A stretch of DNA of 64,000 nucleotides, from assembly GCA_036785705.1 (NCBI GenBank), contig JAWUZG010000051.1, forward strand, positions 17,946,501 to 18,010,500, written 5' to 3'. Source of the DNA: Acanthornis magna (taxonomy: Eukaryota; Chordata; Aves; Passeriformes; Acanthizidae). A program made the translations under genes and the position numbers. Position 1 is the first letter of the stretch. The number at the start of each line of letters is the position of its first letter. The notes under the pieces were generated by a model. The model was not told where the DNA came from, searched no databases, and was given only the letters and a program-made list of their open reading frames with translations. Of the stretch, positions 37,401 through 52,400 are shown piece after piece.

Positions 37401-40400
37401 GCGTACCTACATTCTTTGTAAATAAAGTATGTGCTTATAGGGACTGTGCTGGATGCATCAACACTGTTGATAGTTATCCAGGTTTAGAAAAATGTAAATG
37501 TAGGGGAAACCAGGAGTGCTGGAATGATAATTAATTTCTCGTGTAACCTAATACTCTTGTCTTTGAATAGTAGTCCAGGGATAATTTACATTCAAGATAA
37601 TATGTATTCTGTCAGTGAGACTGAGGAATTTTACCTGTCTGAGTACCTGGGCGGGTGCTCTTGTACCTTGTTCTCCTTCATACTTGTTTCAGGGATACGT
37701 AAATTGGCATGTCCTCATTGTTGCTGTACTTCTCAGCTACTTTGGAAATTGGCTTATGCCATTCATGGAATTCAGTTTGGGTTCTTTTGACAACACTGTT
37801 TTCAGTGTTTATATTTCATATTTTATGAGGTGCCTTGCAGGCTGTTTTTCATGGTTAAGGATATCTTCCTATATATAAAGAAAGTAATATATTACTTTTG
37901 GATATCAACATGAAGTGTTGAGCCTTCTGTTCCTGGATGAGGAGCAGATTCACAGGGTGAACTACATTCCTAGTTCTGTGGTCAGGCAGGATGCCCTGCT
38001 TTGAGTTGAGATTTTTCTTAATAATGAAGTAGGAAGGAAGCACTAGTGATCCTGGCTGAGCCTGCCATGGCAGAGGCAGTTGGTTGTTATGATCATGAAA
38101 TTATTTTTTAGGAGCTTCAGGATTCCTGCACCAACCACACACTGTTCTGGAAAGCAGACCCATGCAAATCTTGCCTCCCAATGTTGTGGGGCAGCTTTCT
38201 TTCCTATATCATGCCTTTTTTGTCTCAGTGAAGGTTGTTGTTAATGACAAAAGAGGCCTTACCAAGTTGTGCTAGTGTCACTATGTGTCCTTTTTTTCCT
38301 GACTCAGGCAACATTCAGGAATATCCTATAGACTCAAAGTTTAACTCTGCGTTGTCTGGAGCGCAGTCCATCCCTGCTTATTCCCAGTGAGACAGAGCTA
38401 CTTTAAGGGTTTGAAGTAGCTTTTTTTCCACAAAACTAGACTCAACTCAAGACCTAAAGGGGATTACCCTTTGTGTCCCTGACAATTTTCTGTGAAGGCC
38501 TGTCTTTTTGGAAGACTGCTTTCACCAGGAAAATGAAATGCTGGTGTGTGAGGCCCGTTTTTGGTTGTTTCTTTAGAGCTTTACAATAAAAGCTTCACAG
38601 CTTCTTTTCCTGCTTTGTTACTTTGCTTTCCAGACAGGGTTTTCCTTTACCTTGTATTGAATTTCTTCTTTGATCTCTTCCCAAGTTTCCTTGTGGTCAG
38701 GGAATCAGGCGTTGGGTCCTGTCTCCCCCCTGCAACTGTCAAACCTATAAAAGCACTTTCTACTCTCAGAATGAAGAACTTGATTTTTAACTTTTTAATT
38801 ACTGTAAGAACTTGTCAGATGATCTTGATAATGTGAAAGAAAGAAGGGATGTTGCCCAGTGAGCCCACAGATCTAGTTTGAGCTGTGAAACAGGGCACTG
38901 TGGAGCATGCATCCTACTGTTGCAGCCAGGCATAACAATAAGTAACTTAAGAGGTCAGGCATACTACAGGAGAAGGCCACAGAGAATCATAGGGATAATT
39001 GAGTTTCAGAGGGACCTTTAAAAGCCATCTGGACCAACCTCCTAGTCACAGCGGCCAGCTTGAAAGCTAGATCCAGCTCTGAAGTTAGATCAGGTTGCTT
39101 GGATTGTATCAAGTCAGGTTTTGAATATCTCCAAAGGATGAAACTTCCACAGCCTCTCAGGGCAGTCTTTCACAAAGTTAGGCCACCCTCATGGAGTGGG
39201 TGGTCCATATATATGGTCACAATATGTTAGCATGCTGTATCAGTTGCTGGGCTCTTGCCTAGCTCTATGCATGTCAAAACAAAGCTGCGTGCATGTGATC
39301 TGCTCCTTCGTGTGGGGCACAAACCCTTCTCATATTCACAGCCTATCCTTCTAAAAGAGGCCTTATCCATTCAACACAGTACCTCAGGCATGCAAACTGT
39401 CCCGCTGCCAGTTGAGGAGAGATTATGGGTTGAAGTCATGGTGTAAGTGCAGGTAAAAAGGTAGAAATAACATAGTATTGACTGGAATTTTTTGAGATGT
39501 GCGTGTTCATATCGTGCTTCCTTTTGTTTTTATGTCAGTCTTCCCAGGATCATTCTCGCATAAGACTGAAATGGTACTTTGTGCACTCCTCCTTATATGC
39601 TTGGGGCTAAAGGTGAGGCAGGATTCTGAAAGTGCATGCCCATTGAGTTGAGTAAGTTCAGTGGTTGCAGGCAGAAGGGATACTGTATATGTAAACTGCA
39701 TGTCTTATTGCTTGTAATTGTTAGTCCTCCTAGAACAACTCTGGCAGCTGGGCCTTTGTAGCAGTTTTGCTGCAAATTTTTGGTAACCTGACAGAGTGGA
39801 AGCCACTGGAGAATGTATTACCTGCATAGGTCAGGAGGACAGGAGTTGGAGAAATGGAAATCAGTCTGATTTGTCTGATTTTACAAAGTTGGAGGCTGGG
39901 CTAGCATAGTGACCATAGAGTTGTAAATGTAGAAAGAAAAATACCCACCTCGCTATAGAGAATTCTACAGTCTCCTGCACCATATTGACAATTTAAACTG
40001 TTCAGATCCTTCCTGTCATTGCTGTGATCCAGGTTTCTCTGTTGCAGTTGACACCTGGATTGATCAGATCCTACAGAGAGCTTGTTCAGCTTGCAACACC
40101 TGCAGGAATTGAATTCCACGAAAGAAGAGTTTCCTGCTGGTGCAGGAAGCTTACCTGCTCACCAGTGGGTCTGTGTATGAGTGAGAGGCAGTGGGTGGTA
40201 CTACATGCCACTGTAGGATTGCATAGAGCTGGAGAGTAAAACTGTTGGCAGCAACAGAGAGTTAAATTGTCTTAGAACCACAACCTTATGTGAGTGCTTT
40301 GTCCAAAACAGGAATTTCTAAAGAGGTGTTAATTTCTTCCTTTTTCTTGCTTGGATCTTCCAGGGTTCATACCATGCTGTTAAACCTTTCCGTTTCAGAG

Positions 40401-43400
40401 TTTTTAATCTTTTTAAATTGGTAGAGGCAGAGTCTAGGAATGAATGTAAATTGCAATTCTGTTACGAAGAACAGATCATAAGAGTGACATTTGGTAATGA
40501 AATTCCATGATTCTGGAAAATTGAAGAAAAATGTTATCTGCAAGTATTTAAAGGCGATTCTTCAAGGAGTCTGTGGAAGAGATGAATGTACTAAGGAGAC
40601 TTGTCAGACCTGAAGTGGTAAAAAAGCTTTTGTTTCTCTTTGCCATTTACTTGTTTGTGATGAGAACTGTAGCCCCTTAGTGATTTTTGTTTCTTTGTAA
40701 ATTGAGCAGATAATTACTTCAGAAAAGACAAGAGAGCTTTAGAGCTTGTAGTGTAGAGTAAATGTTTATAAAGATACTTACGAACTTGTAGGGACTGGTA
40801 AACTCAGAATTACCCTTACAGCCTAGAGACTAGTGGTAAAATGGCTGATCTCTTAAATGTGTTGCCTTCAAAGGTCAAAACAAGCTGACAGTGGGGGATG
40901 TCCAATCTACTTGCTTTAGCCTGCTGTCTGTGAGTGCAGTACTACTACTGCATGATTTTTCTGTTTGACTGGACTGGTTGGAAGGACTGTGTACCTGTGT
41001 AATGTTCCTGTGTAATGTACCTGTGTAAATGTTCCTGTAACGAGGAACATTTTCTTTTAAGAAGAAGGTTACAGATTGTATGGAGTGTATTAATTAGGGA
41101 GCATACTAAATAAGTATGTTAATTAGTTCAAGTTTTTTGACTAGATGGAAGCTTCTGCATCCAGATCAGGTGAGGAATAATACTGTGGTGTTACGTCTGT
41201 ATTTTCATGACAATGTGGGCATATGTCCAACTACTGCAGTGTAGATTTAACTCTCTAAAGCCAGAAAGAGGAGACAAGCTCAGCGAGTGTGCTTACAGAG
41301 GGGTGGGAAAAATGGAAGTCTTCCTTCTCTGGCTTTGCTTTGTGAATATTTTTATGTTAACATCTGTCAAAACTAAGAAATGTTGGTCTATAGCTTTTGG
41401 TCTAGAACAATTTCTTGGTGGGGTGGTGGTACTGCAGTAGGAAAATACTGTACTGATGATGACACTTGAAACTTTTGCATACTATATGAGTACAAGTTTT
41501 CTCTGACACATTAAAAAGAACCCCACCAAAGCATACAGCATCTCCCAGTTGACAGGAATTTATATTATCTCTGCTAGATTTAGAGTCAGTTTCAACTCAT
41601 TTTTTTTGCCAAATACCACAGTTAAATTCTTAACCTTTGCTGTTTCCAAATAAGTGCTTCCAATTCATAAATTCAATGCAGTTCTGTCTATAAAGGCCTT
41701 GGATTGCAATGACAGGTCAAAACAATAAGCTGAGGGGATCTTTCCATTCCCCAGAATTCAGGCTCAGCTAGACATATTTAGGACAAATTGGAAAGGACAG
41801 GGAGTTGGATATAATTTTTTTAAAGTTTCTGTCAATGTAGAAGTGCTTCTGTGTGTGTTTTCTGTTATGGGAGACAGATATGAAGGATCTGTCTCTTCAT
41901 TACAAATTGAAAACTCGTATCGGATGCTTCTCCACTTTGTTTCAGCACTTTGCTTAAGTAAAAGAACGGCAAATTACTGAGATGTAAGAAGGTATTGTTT
42001 GATAGCAAAGAGAGATGAGGTGCATTGTGTAATTCATTTTAAACCTGCTATTCAAAATGAACAAAAACTGCACATGTGAAATATGGGAAAGACTGACTGA
42101 GTGTTAAGGGTGGAGTGAGTTTATGGTAAAGTTAGTTTACATATTTAGTAGTGTTTGGTTAATGGTTGGGCATGATCTTAGAGGTTTTTTACAGCCTTAA
42201 TGAACCTATGATTCTGTTCTTGTTCTGTTACACTGAAGACTAGCATTTTAGGATGGGATTGTTTGTTGTTTGTGACTTTCTGCATTTGAGTGTTGGGGAG
42301 GGGGTGGGATTCCAGAACTTGTTATTTCTAAGGCTGTCGGTATTGGTGGGCTCTGGATAGATGATATGGGACAGATACCTGCCACAACTGGGTGTTCTGT
42401 CAAGTGAGGATGTTTTAGATTTCTAAAATGCTGTAAAGCATTCTTATTTTACCCAGGAATGTTCTGAGATCACCTAGCAGAACTATTGTTCAAAAATCAT
42501 AATGAGATATAAGAGGTCTCACCTACAACCACATAGAAACTGAAATATCATCTCTGGATTATAAACAAGATATCTGCTTTTAAAGTGAGGTGTATGCTGA
42601 GCAGGGGGTTTAGGTAAAGGTTTCATCATAACACCTTGCTAAATATACAGCTTCTGGTTTCCAAAATACTTTTTTTCCAGAATATGCTGGTATAGTACTG
42701 TTCTAGAGAGATCTGTTTTGTCTCTGCTCGGTGTAATTTCATCTGAATTACTGAGCTATGGAAGTGTATCTTGGTGGGAATGCCTTTCTGGTTAAGTTTT
42801 TGTGGAGAAGAAGGTTGAGGTCATATTAAACACATAGGGTAGACTAGACAGCGCTTGCTAATTTGGTTTGAAAAAACTAGTGGGTAACACAGAAAGGGAG
42901 AGAATATGAATTTAAAACACCCAGCGCAAAAGTATTGTAGAAATCTGTTTCTGTGGACACTAGAGTAAAAGATAGCTTGGTAATACTAGATATCAAAGAG
43001 GCTTTTACATGGCAGTGTAATTTTGGAGGAATTGTGACAATTTAATGTTCAGACTAATAAACTATGGCTGTCAGGTGATAGATAAGCGATATAGAGAAAA
43101 TTTCTGTGCAGCTTCAAAGGGGGAAGTTCAGTTTGGTGTGAATAAATTGGTGGTTCTCTAAAATTTCAGTGCTTAGGTGCTTTTCGGAGGTTAAATTCTG
43201 GTTCAAGTGAAATTGCATTTAAAGTGTGATACTTTATTTGGCATCCAACTGCCACAGGCAGCCACTTCTCAGAAGAGGAATTTAACTTCTGTGACTGTCT
43301 CTGTCATTGGCAAAGCCCCCAGGAATAGCCAATTGCTCCAAAATACTAATATATTTCAATGAAGTTATGTTTTTCAAACAAGGTTTGAAAGAAGAAGTTG

Positions 43401-46400
43401 GAAAAAAATAATGTTTATCACCCAATTTCTAGGAATTTTATGTTGTTTAGAGTTAGATTATAAGATAGATACATAAAGTCAAATAAATGCAGCAACAAGC
43501 TTTTGAGGTATAAAGTAGTATTTTGCTAATGCTAATTCTACTTCGGTTAATTATTCCTAAATTCTGCCACAGCCTTGGCAGAATGTATGTTTGAAGTATG
43601 CTGAGTTTTGAAAATTTTAGAGGTTTAGTTGTGGTTGAGTTTACTTAGGGAATGTAAAACTTGTTATTGCAATAACCTGCTATTAAAGTTTGGGATATCT
43701 CCCTTTTGAGCTTTAAGCTTACTTTTACACAGCAATTAGGGTGAAACACATTTAATTCCTTGCAAGTAAACTGTAAGTAATTATTAAACACTTCATAATG
43801 ATTTAATGCAAATATTATGCAGTGTCTTGTGGGTGACATACTGGGAGGACAAATGAACCAGAAACAGGAATGCACTGATTTGAGACCAGGAGTGAGTCCA
43901 GCCTTGTAGAAAAATTCAGTGATGTCTGCGAGAACAACTGATGAATTGTGAAGAGCAAGTAGCAGAATGTAATATCATCAAAATACGAGGCAAGGTTTGT
44001 GTGATAGAAGGCTTGCCTGGTTTTCCCAGCTGACTGAGTTGAATTCATTATAGCCTGCTTGCTGAGTGACTGTTCATTTGGGAAACGTTAGCAACTCCAT
44101 GGATGGGTGGATGAATAAATTTGTATAACAAAGTTGTGAGAGCTGGAGACTTTCAGGATAGCATACAGATCTCTGAGGAAAAATCTGGGTAATATATCTG
44201 GAAGGTCCCAGACCCTGCTAGCTCCTGTTGGGAATGTGGTGGGAGCTGGTGTATGTGCTTGTGAAATTTGATTCAAATTTTATTTTTTGTAATATTGCAT
44301 GCACGATGACCAACCATTATTCCACTTGTATGCCTGTTAGAAAAAGTATTCCACATACTTAATCTGTCTGAATACCGAAATACTTTTTTCTTTATTTGTT
44401 TTACTTATGTATTTCAGAGAGCTGGTATTTATTAGGGGTTTTGTTAGAGACAGAGGTAGTCACTGAAGTTAAAATCGCAGCCTGTGGCAACTGAGGCCAC
44501 TCAGTGAGGATTCCTTGCCTAGTTACCCATGTTCTACATGGAATAATTAACTTCATTGTCACATTTGGGCATCACATAAGTTCTCAGACAAATTCTGTGA
44601 ATTATATACGTTTAGAAGTCAGTTTGAAAAAAATTGAATGTATTACATTGCTGAATTTGTGGCAGCACTGCATAGAGAGCTTTGGCAAGTCCACCTTTTG
44701 TGCATCATTCCTGTTCTTTTGATCCGTTTGGTCAGAAATATGATTTGACAGGTCACGAACTTCTGTTCGTAGCAAGGCAGTTTACCGGCTGTTTTCAGGC
44801 GCGGTAAAAAACTTGGTCTTTTATAAATTTGTGTAATATTACTAAGGTTTAATCTTGTATTAAAAGTGCCTGATGTTTGCTAAATTAAGATATATAAAAC
44901 ATCTGAAATTATTTTTTATGTCCTTGCAGTCTTTGAGTTTTTAACTTACCTTCTGAAACTATGTTCTTTGTGTGAAAACATTTGCATTGTTTCAGCTAAA
45001 AGTACAGTTGTTCGTAACATGCAAACTGGACATGAGATATTGCTTTGCAGTTGTTACTAATCTGCTGATGAATGATTCTTGTAGAGATTGGAAGGGATTT
45101 GTGTAGGTTGCACACTGAATATAATGAGTTTCAAAAATGTAAGCAATTTAAAATACTGCTTGGATGTGAATTAAAATGTTCAGAAGCCACACACAGTTGC
45201 TTGAAAGCTTGATCCTTTTTAGCCATCCGTAATGCCATCATTGTGGTTTTTTTACAGAGTATGTGCATCCACCCTAAAACTGTACTAAATCAGGTTTCTG
45301 AGAGGCAGCTGTCATCCTGAGTTATCTGACTATGCAAATAGGCTCTGCCATGTTGGAGGTCAGCGTCTCAGGAACTTTATAAGGGTATTGATACATATCT
45401 TCTGATCCCACAGGTAATGGCAATAGTCATCTCTGCCTCTTCAGTCTGTCTTTAGTACAGTTTAGTGCTCTATTTTCTGTGGTTTTCACAGGTTTGTGTG
45501 ATGGCTTCTACCTGTTTGGGTAAAAATAATCCTTTTTAGCAGAGACCAGCTGCTTTGCATTTGAAGCTTTCCTGCTGTTCTTTGGGAGTGAAAAGCAGGA
45601 GGACTGGTTGGGCCAACTGATGAATAATCATGCATTTACCCACTCAGTTCTATCATGTGCTACTTAGAGCTGTTTTTGAGAGAAAGTTGAGGCACTGACT
45701 TTGAGGGTTATCGTGTAACTGGTCAAGTTCATTCCCAGGTGATTGCAGTTCACATTGCAAAAATTCCTTTTGTGCTTTGAATACTGTGATGATTGGTGTG
45801 TAATGTTATAGGTTTACCATGTTCCATTTTAGAGAATTTTGTCTTACAGAGGAAGAACAAAGACAGCTGGAACTGAGTGAAAGAATAGGTCTTGTTCAAG
45901 AGCAGGGTTTACCTCTGTTTTTATTGTGTGATATTCCAGCTCAGGAGTCTTTACATCATAGAACCGAAGAAAACCCAGATATTTTGTGATAACCTAAAAA
46001 AATGTTCCTCAAGCATTGGTAAAATGGTTGTTATATGATGAAAAAGATCGTTGTATTGGATACACTTGAAATCTCCCTTTTCTGGCTTATATTATTGGTA
46101 TGTCAAAGGACTGTATAGCTGTCTCTTTGCTGTGTCTGCAATGTCATGGGCATCCACTGAAAAAGTCAACAAATGGACCAACTTTTTACTTGTCAAGGTA
46201 TTTCTGTATGATCTGTCTGCCTTCTGTGTTTGTGAGGTCGGTTCATTGTCCACAGGCAGCAGTGAGTGTAACCTGCTATTGCTGTTTTGGAATCAGGATG
46301 GCTCTGTTACTGCAAAGAAAAGAAGGTTCATCTCAGCTGCGTGCAGTTTTGTGTGCCACATTGTAAAAAACGTCACTTTGGTTTGTTCAGCCTGGAGAAG

Positions 46401-49400
46401 AGGAGGCTGAGGGATGACCTTGAGTGGCCTGTAGCTTCCTCATGAGGGGAAGCAGAGGGGCAGGCACTGATCTCTTCTCTCTGGTGACCAGTGACAGGAC
46501 CTGAGGCAATGGCCTGAAGCTGGGTCAGGGGAGGTTTAGGTTGGATATCAGAAAAAGGCTCTTCACCCAGAGGGTGCCTAGGCACTGGAACAGGCTCCCC
46601 AGGCGAGTGGTCACAGCCCCAAAACTGACTGAGTTCAAGAAGTGTTTTGACAATGCTCTTGAGCACATGGTGTGATTCTTGGGGTTGTTCTGTGCAGTGC
46701 TAGGAGGACATGATTAGCCTTGTGGGTCTCTTTCAACTTAGTACACTCTGTGATTTAAAAAAAAAAAATAAATTGCCTCTTAACCACTCTTGCCTCTGTA
46801 ACATCTTCCTTTATTCCTCTTTGTATTCATGAATTGATTATTTGGGAAAAAAAATTAACTGTACACATCAATGTCTTCTGTATTACTGCTTTCAGCACAT
46901 CATAGTGAATAAATATTATTTTATCAGCCCACTTGGCAATAATGACCATTAACCTGATTGTTAACTGATGGGTGTCTCAGATGGAATGCTGAATGCATGC
47001 TTGTTCCAAAATGGCAGAATCTGCCTCTCCTATTTACTGTAATAAAGCTGCTTCTGTTTGCAGCACTGTGTTGCTGGGAGACTGCAGCTAATTTTTATGG
47101 CGCATGTCAGTAGTACTGATTCAAATTATACATTTCATTGAGTAGCTCTTCTTTTTGTGTGTAAACTGCCTTCTGTAAGGGGAGAGAATTTTTTTTTGTT
47201 CTGGGGAGAACAGTATCCAGACCAGAGAATATGACTGAATCTGGAACAAAAGCTCAGACTGTTCTGTTGATAACATCATTGTACTTCTGAAGTTGCTTCA
47301 GGGGGGATGGTGGCCTGGCTAAATTTTCACCAGTCTGATAGTCAAGTCTAACACAGGTATACAGGAGAATTCCATGTGAGGCAAACACATCTCCTCAAAC
47401 TGCTGTTTTTCTTTTTCAGACTCCATGGTGCAAAACTTCAGCATGTGGCGTGACTTTAAAGCAAAACAACAAAATAGACTGAGAGATTATGAATTGGAAA
47501 ACTGTGTCGTTTTGGTTCACAACACAGATAACGGTGGCAATTTTGGGGCTGTGTAGAAAATGCAGTCCTTATTTTAAAATGATTGTTGCACAGGTTGCAT
47601 GTGGATCAGGACATGCATGCAATTACATTGGCAAAAAGTGGGTGTAATTGGGCATGCACCTAAATGGAAAATACATGTGTAAGGTGGAATCTGACTAATA
47701 AGTAAAAAATCTTTTGCTTGCTGAATCTGTACTCCTTTTCTGGCTAAAGGAGATGGTAATCCGTTTTGTGCTGTTAACAGTCTGCTTAGGTTTGTAGCAG
47801 TGTCTTGTTTTTAATCTTGCTTGAGATGCCTCTCTAAAATGGGGGAGTGTGTGTGTGTCTGAAGCCTGCTTGCTTAAACACGCGAGTCATGTCAGCTGCA
47901 ATGCGGCAGTGCTTGGTGCTAATGAGGTGAGCAGCCAGAGCACCCGTCTGCTTATGTTTGCTCATCTCTGTGCAATTATGGCTGTGGGGATTGGAAAAAG
48001 GGATTTGTATTGGATGTGGCTCTGTTTTGGCCTTTCCAGAGTATGGTTCTGTGTTCTCCTGAGGACTGGGCAGCACATTTCAACTTCCATTTTGCGAGTT
48101 AGGTGGTTGCTTCATTATATTTAATGCAAGCTCTAAAATACTTCCTGGTTGGGAGAAGAAAAGAAAAAAGGGAAGTACAGAGAGGGGAAACACCTCCTTC
48201 TTCTCTCTCCCGTCTTCCCCAGTTGCCCCCAATTAATTCTAATGCACCTTGAAATGAAATAAATTACCTGGTGATCTGTGTCTTCAGGTAGAGTAGGTAC
48301 AAGTCTGTATTTGTAAAGTAACATCTTTGGAATAGAGTAATCAGGTAACAAAATTTGGTTAGGTCTCAATAGTTACAGCATGCAGATGCATTGTGATGCA
48401 CTGTGATTTCTCAGCTCACCTTTTTTTTTTTTTTTTTAATTTTTAATTTAAACCCTTAGGGTGCTGTCAGCAGTGTGAGCTGAGCATTTTATGCTGAAGT
48501 CATAAAGTTTTGCTTTGAACATAAGGCAAATAAAGTGAATATCAAATCTTGTTTGTCTTTTCCCATCCTCAGATGCCAGACTGTCTCCATTGAGCTTGAT
48601 GCCTCCCGTCCAATCCTGTCATATTCCTATTCCTGCAGCTTGTCTTTCAGTGTTTCTTTTTCAGAGAAATAGCCTGTAAAACCATAGGTTGTGATTAAGT
48701 AAAATATTGATATTGGTGGCAAAGCTGGCTTTCCTTCCTTCCTGCCTTTGTCACAGGGTGCTTCCCTGTTAACTGATAAAGTTATTTCTGAGTACTTATT
48801 TAATATAAATCAGATTGTTGAAATTACCTGTTAAAAATACTGCTGGTTTTTTGTGTTTTTTTAAGGATCGTATCTAGTCTCTGTTACTTTGGCAATATGT
48901 TGTGTAACGTGGTACCACAAACAGAGGGATCAATACAGCTGGGACTGGGAAAGGTATGAACTGCATCCTGTAGGCAAGAACCAGCGGTGGGAGGCAGGAA
49001 CCTCCTGATCTATTGATACAGCTGATGTGAATGTACTATGAAGCTAATACCCATAGAAAGGATGGCGTGTCAACCTATAAAAAATGTCCTTCACCCTGGG
49101 AAGGAGCCCAAGACTGTGTGCCCTAATAAATTCTGGTTTTTGCTTAGTCCTAGTTTTAAGTGGGTTCAGAATGATATGTATGAAACAGCACAGCTGGCAA
49201 GATGCATGCTAGGGAGAGTTGTGCTATTTTAACATTTGCTGTTGAAGTCTGGTATCCCTGTGATCACAGATAGTGCAGTATTTCTTTGCCCATTTTTCTT
49301 GCCTGGAGACCTTAAGACTGGGATGTTCTTCTCTTCCTTCTTTAGGTCTCCGGGTGAAAGGGGAGCTCATTACCGCTTACCCACAAGTGGTGGTTGTGCG

Positions 49401-52400
49401 TGTGCCAACGCCTTGGGTCCAGAGTGACAGCGACATCACAGTCCTTCGCCACCTAGAGAAGATGGGCTGTCGTTTGATGAATCGTCCTCAAGCCATCCTC
49501 AACTGTGTCAACAAGTTCTGGACGTTTCAAGAGCTTGCTGGTCATGGTGTGCCTCTTCCAGACACTTTTTCGTATGGTAAGGCTGTTGGATCAAAAGGAT
49601 AGCATAGTTGCCTACCACAACTTCTGCTTTTGCAGTGCAAAAGATATGAGTCAAGTTTTGGAAATCCATAGAAATTTAGGTAGCATGAGGCTAGTTCCAC
49701 AGCTAAGTGTTGAGTAACCAGAAAAGGAAGTTAAGGTCATTACACGCAGATTCTGCTTTTGTCTTTGTTGATGAGCTTGTGATACTTTGAAAAGAGTACT
49801 TGAACTGTACCTCAGCCTTCCAAGCAACTGACTTTGGCTGTTAGTGTTTAAATACTTTCGGCTCTTTTCAATTGCCTGAAACGACAGACAAGAACTTGGG
49901 CTACTAAATGTCATAAGGTACTACAGAGAACTAGACTTTGATACAACCTGAAAGTAGATTAAACTCCTGTATGAGTAAACCTATCTGCAAATGCATTAGT
50001 TTTTGTGAAAGGACAAGAGTAGCAAAGAGTACAAGCCCTTGTGTTCACCTTTTAACAATAGTTTGGAAGTTGTTTCCCACCAAAACAGTTAGTTATTGTT
50101 TATTGTGCCTGCCTCTGGAATCTCTGGTATCTCTGGTTCCTGACGGAGTGCTGGATTAGAGGATCCGTTTGTCTGAGCTACCCTGATGCTGTTTCTGCTT
50201 TTAATTACAATCTATTAAAGAACTGAAGATACGTGTCAACCTTCCTGTCCCTCTAGGAAAATAACAGTGCTTTCCTCCCCTTTGTGTGATTGCATCAATA
50301 GGCTTTTGTAATGGGAACTTGACAAAATGAGAAAAAAAATTGACAAAAACAAAACCATGGCTTTATGTCAATTATTATGAATTAATATTTCCATCAATAA
50401 CCATGAAAACACATTTGAGAAGAAACATACCCTTTCTTTATGCATGTGGTTGCTCTAACTCGTTGAGAAAGGAATGAGTTTTTAGTTTTTTTGGGGAAGG
50501 GGAGACTGTGAATGATGCTGAATAATTGCAGAACATACCTGTTTGATCATAACTCCCTCCCACTTCTGTTAGTGCCTGCCTCTGGAATTTGACAGAAGCA
50601 TGACTCTCTTATCTTTTTTTCTTTTTTCTTTTTGTTTTTTTTTTAAATTACAATTATCAAGTTATCAGTGAGAGCTGACTTTGCCATGTAAAGCAGGATG
50701 TGCTGAATGACGTTGCTCCATGACATGCATTAAACTCCATGGCAGGGTCACGATGGCTGCTGCTGGCTTTGTGACCAGTGTCTTTGCTTGACTTCTGTGC
50801 TCTGCTGCATGATGTGTTACAGGGGGCTTGTCCCTTTGTCTACTGGCTTTCCTCTTCTGTATTTCTTTTGCTCTGGTCAGCCTTCTTTGAATTGAACTCA
50901 AATAACCTTGAAGTACCAACCATAATTGTGTGAATGGCCATTAAAACAACTCTCTAAGGTCCTCAGAGATGCAGTGAGTTTAAAAGGCTGAAGGAAGGAC
51001 TACTTCAGGATATAGGGAGAATGAGATTCAGGAGACTTAAGCCTTCAAAAGGGGGAGACTGACAAGGTCTGGGTTGTTGCTGCTCTTTGGGTTATGCTTT
51101 GTCATTGTATTCTGTGCTGCTTTCCTGGTTAGTAGTTTGGATGGAACTGTTACTAGTGTTATGTTTCTGCCATTTTCCTGTTAGACATTGAAAAGATGGG
51201 AGTTGATAAAGTAAAAGGGATAAACTGTAACAAGATGGTAGAATCAGGGCTTTTGGATTTGGAAGATTAGATTGAGCCTTTTGGGGTTGTGATCAAGAGG
51301 CCTTTGTCAATTTGTGTCTCTAATTCCAAAGGAAGTAGGAGTTAGTATCCCACACATCACAAACACCTTCAAAGTCTGATCATGCTCCATGACCAAGGTC
51401 CTCTTAACTGATAGTTTTTTCTACATTATCTAAGCTGTATGGGTGGGAGGAATGTATGGCAATTATGTCCCAAATTTAGCCACACCAGACTGGTGGCACA
51501 TAATGTTGTTGGTTTTCTTTTTGCCAGGTGGTCATGAGAATTTTTCCAAAATGATTGATGAGGCGGAAGTGCTGGAGTTCCCTATGGTGGTGAAGAACAC
51601 GCGGGGTCATCGAGGTGGGTGTGAGGTCAGGGGTGAAGGCAAGGAGTATTCTGAGCAGCACTCCAAGATTGTCTCATCAAGGAATGATAGTTAAGAAGGT
51701 CTTCTTTTAGGTGTTGGGCTTCTTTCCAATACACCTAAATTGTACCCCACTTTGAATTCTGAATGTTGAATACATTGAAGCACTGGGAAACAGTCTTAGT
51801 AGGATCCAGTCTTGCAAAGGCAGGGGGGAAGGAGTTCAAAATTATGGTGCATTGGTGACTTCTATGAGGAGAGCTTTGAACTGGAATAATGGGAGGTCTG
51901 GCCTTCGCAAAGTTGAAAGATGCTTACATGGATTTTAGGGATATTTCTAAATAGGTATAAAAATGAAATCTCAGTTCATTCAGTGACTTTTTTCCTACTC
52001 AACTTTGTCTATAATCAGGATTCTGATTTAAATAAAATCTTATGTCTTGTTTATCAAACTGGATCTCTGTTTTTCAGGAAAATACCTCTGACAGTGTTGG
52101 TGATATTACAGCAGTTTCAGATTAAATTATTCTGTTCTTAGTCTTTTGTTTTATGTGTTGAATATGAAACAAACATCAACTTAATTTAGTGTTCGATAGT
52201 GGTTACTAAAGGAAAACAGGTTTAAATCAATTTCAGAGGTTATTTACAGAGCAAGTTGCTCTGTTTTTAATATAGTTTAAAGCAAAATTAATAAATACTA
52301 GATGTATGAAGAGACTAAAAATAAAGCTAAAGCACAAAATCAGGAGTTACTTTAAACAAAATCATAACTAAAAGACACCACTTCTTCCTTCTTTCTGTCT

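Larger units (their letters stand above)
25431..49345 (+). other. RIMKLB: RIMKLB intron 2 (23.9 kb)
   Basis: This is the longest intron, in phase 1 within Gly59. It contains four CR1 fragments (34067, 38982, 42149, 46382), the hairpin at 32961-33012, short tandem repeats and a poly(T) run (48421-48437). Outside these I see only unique AT-rich sequence. No nested protein gene or tRNA was recognised. Confidence 0.9.

Noticed and set aside
41090..41126. TTAATTAG direct repeats around a small CATACT/AGTATG hairpin, like a TTAA-targeting transposon footprint
   Set aside because: The enclosed sequence is only about 20 bases and the words are common in AT-rich intron, so chance is sufficient.
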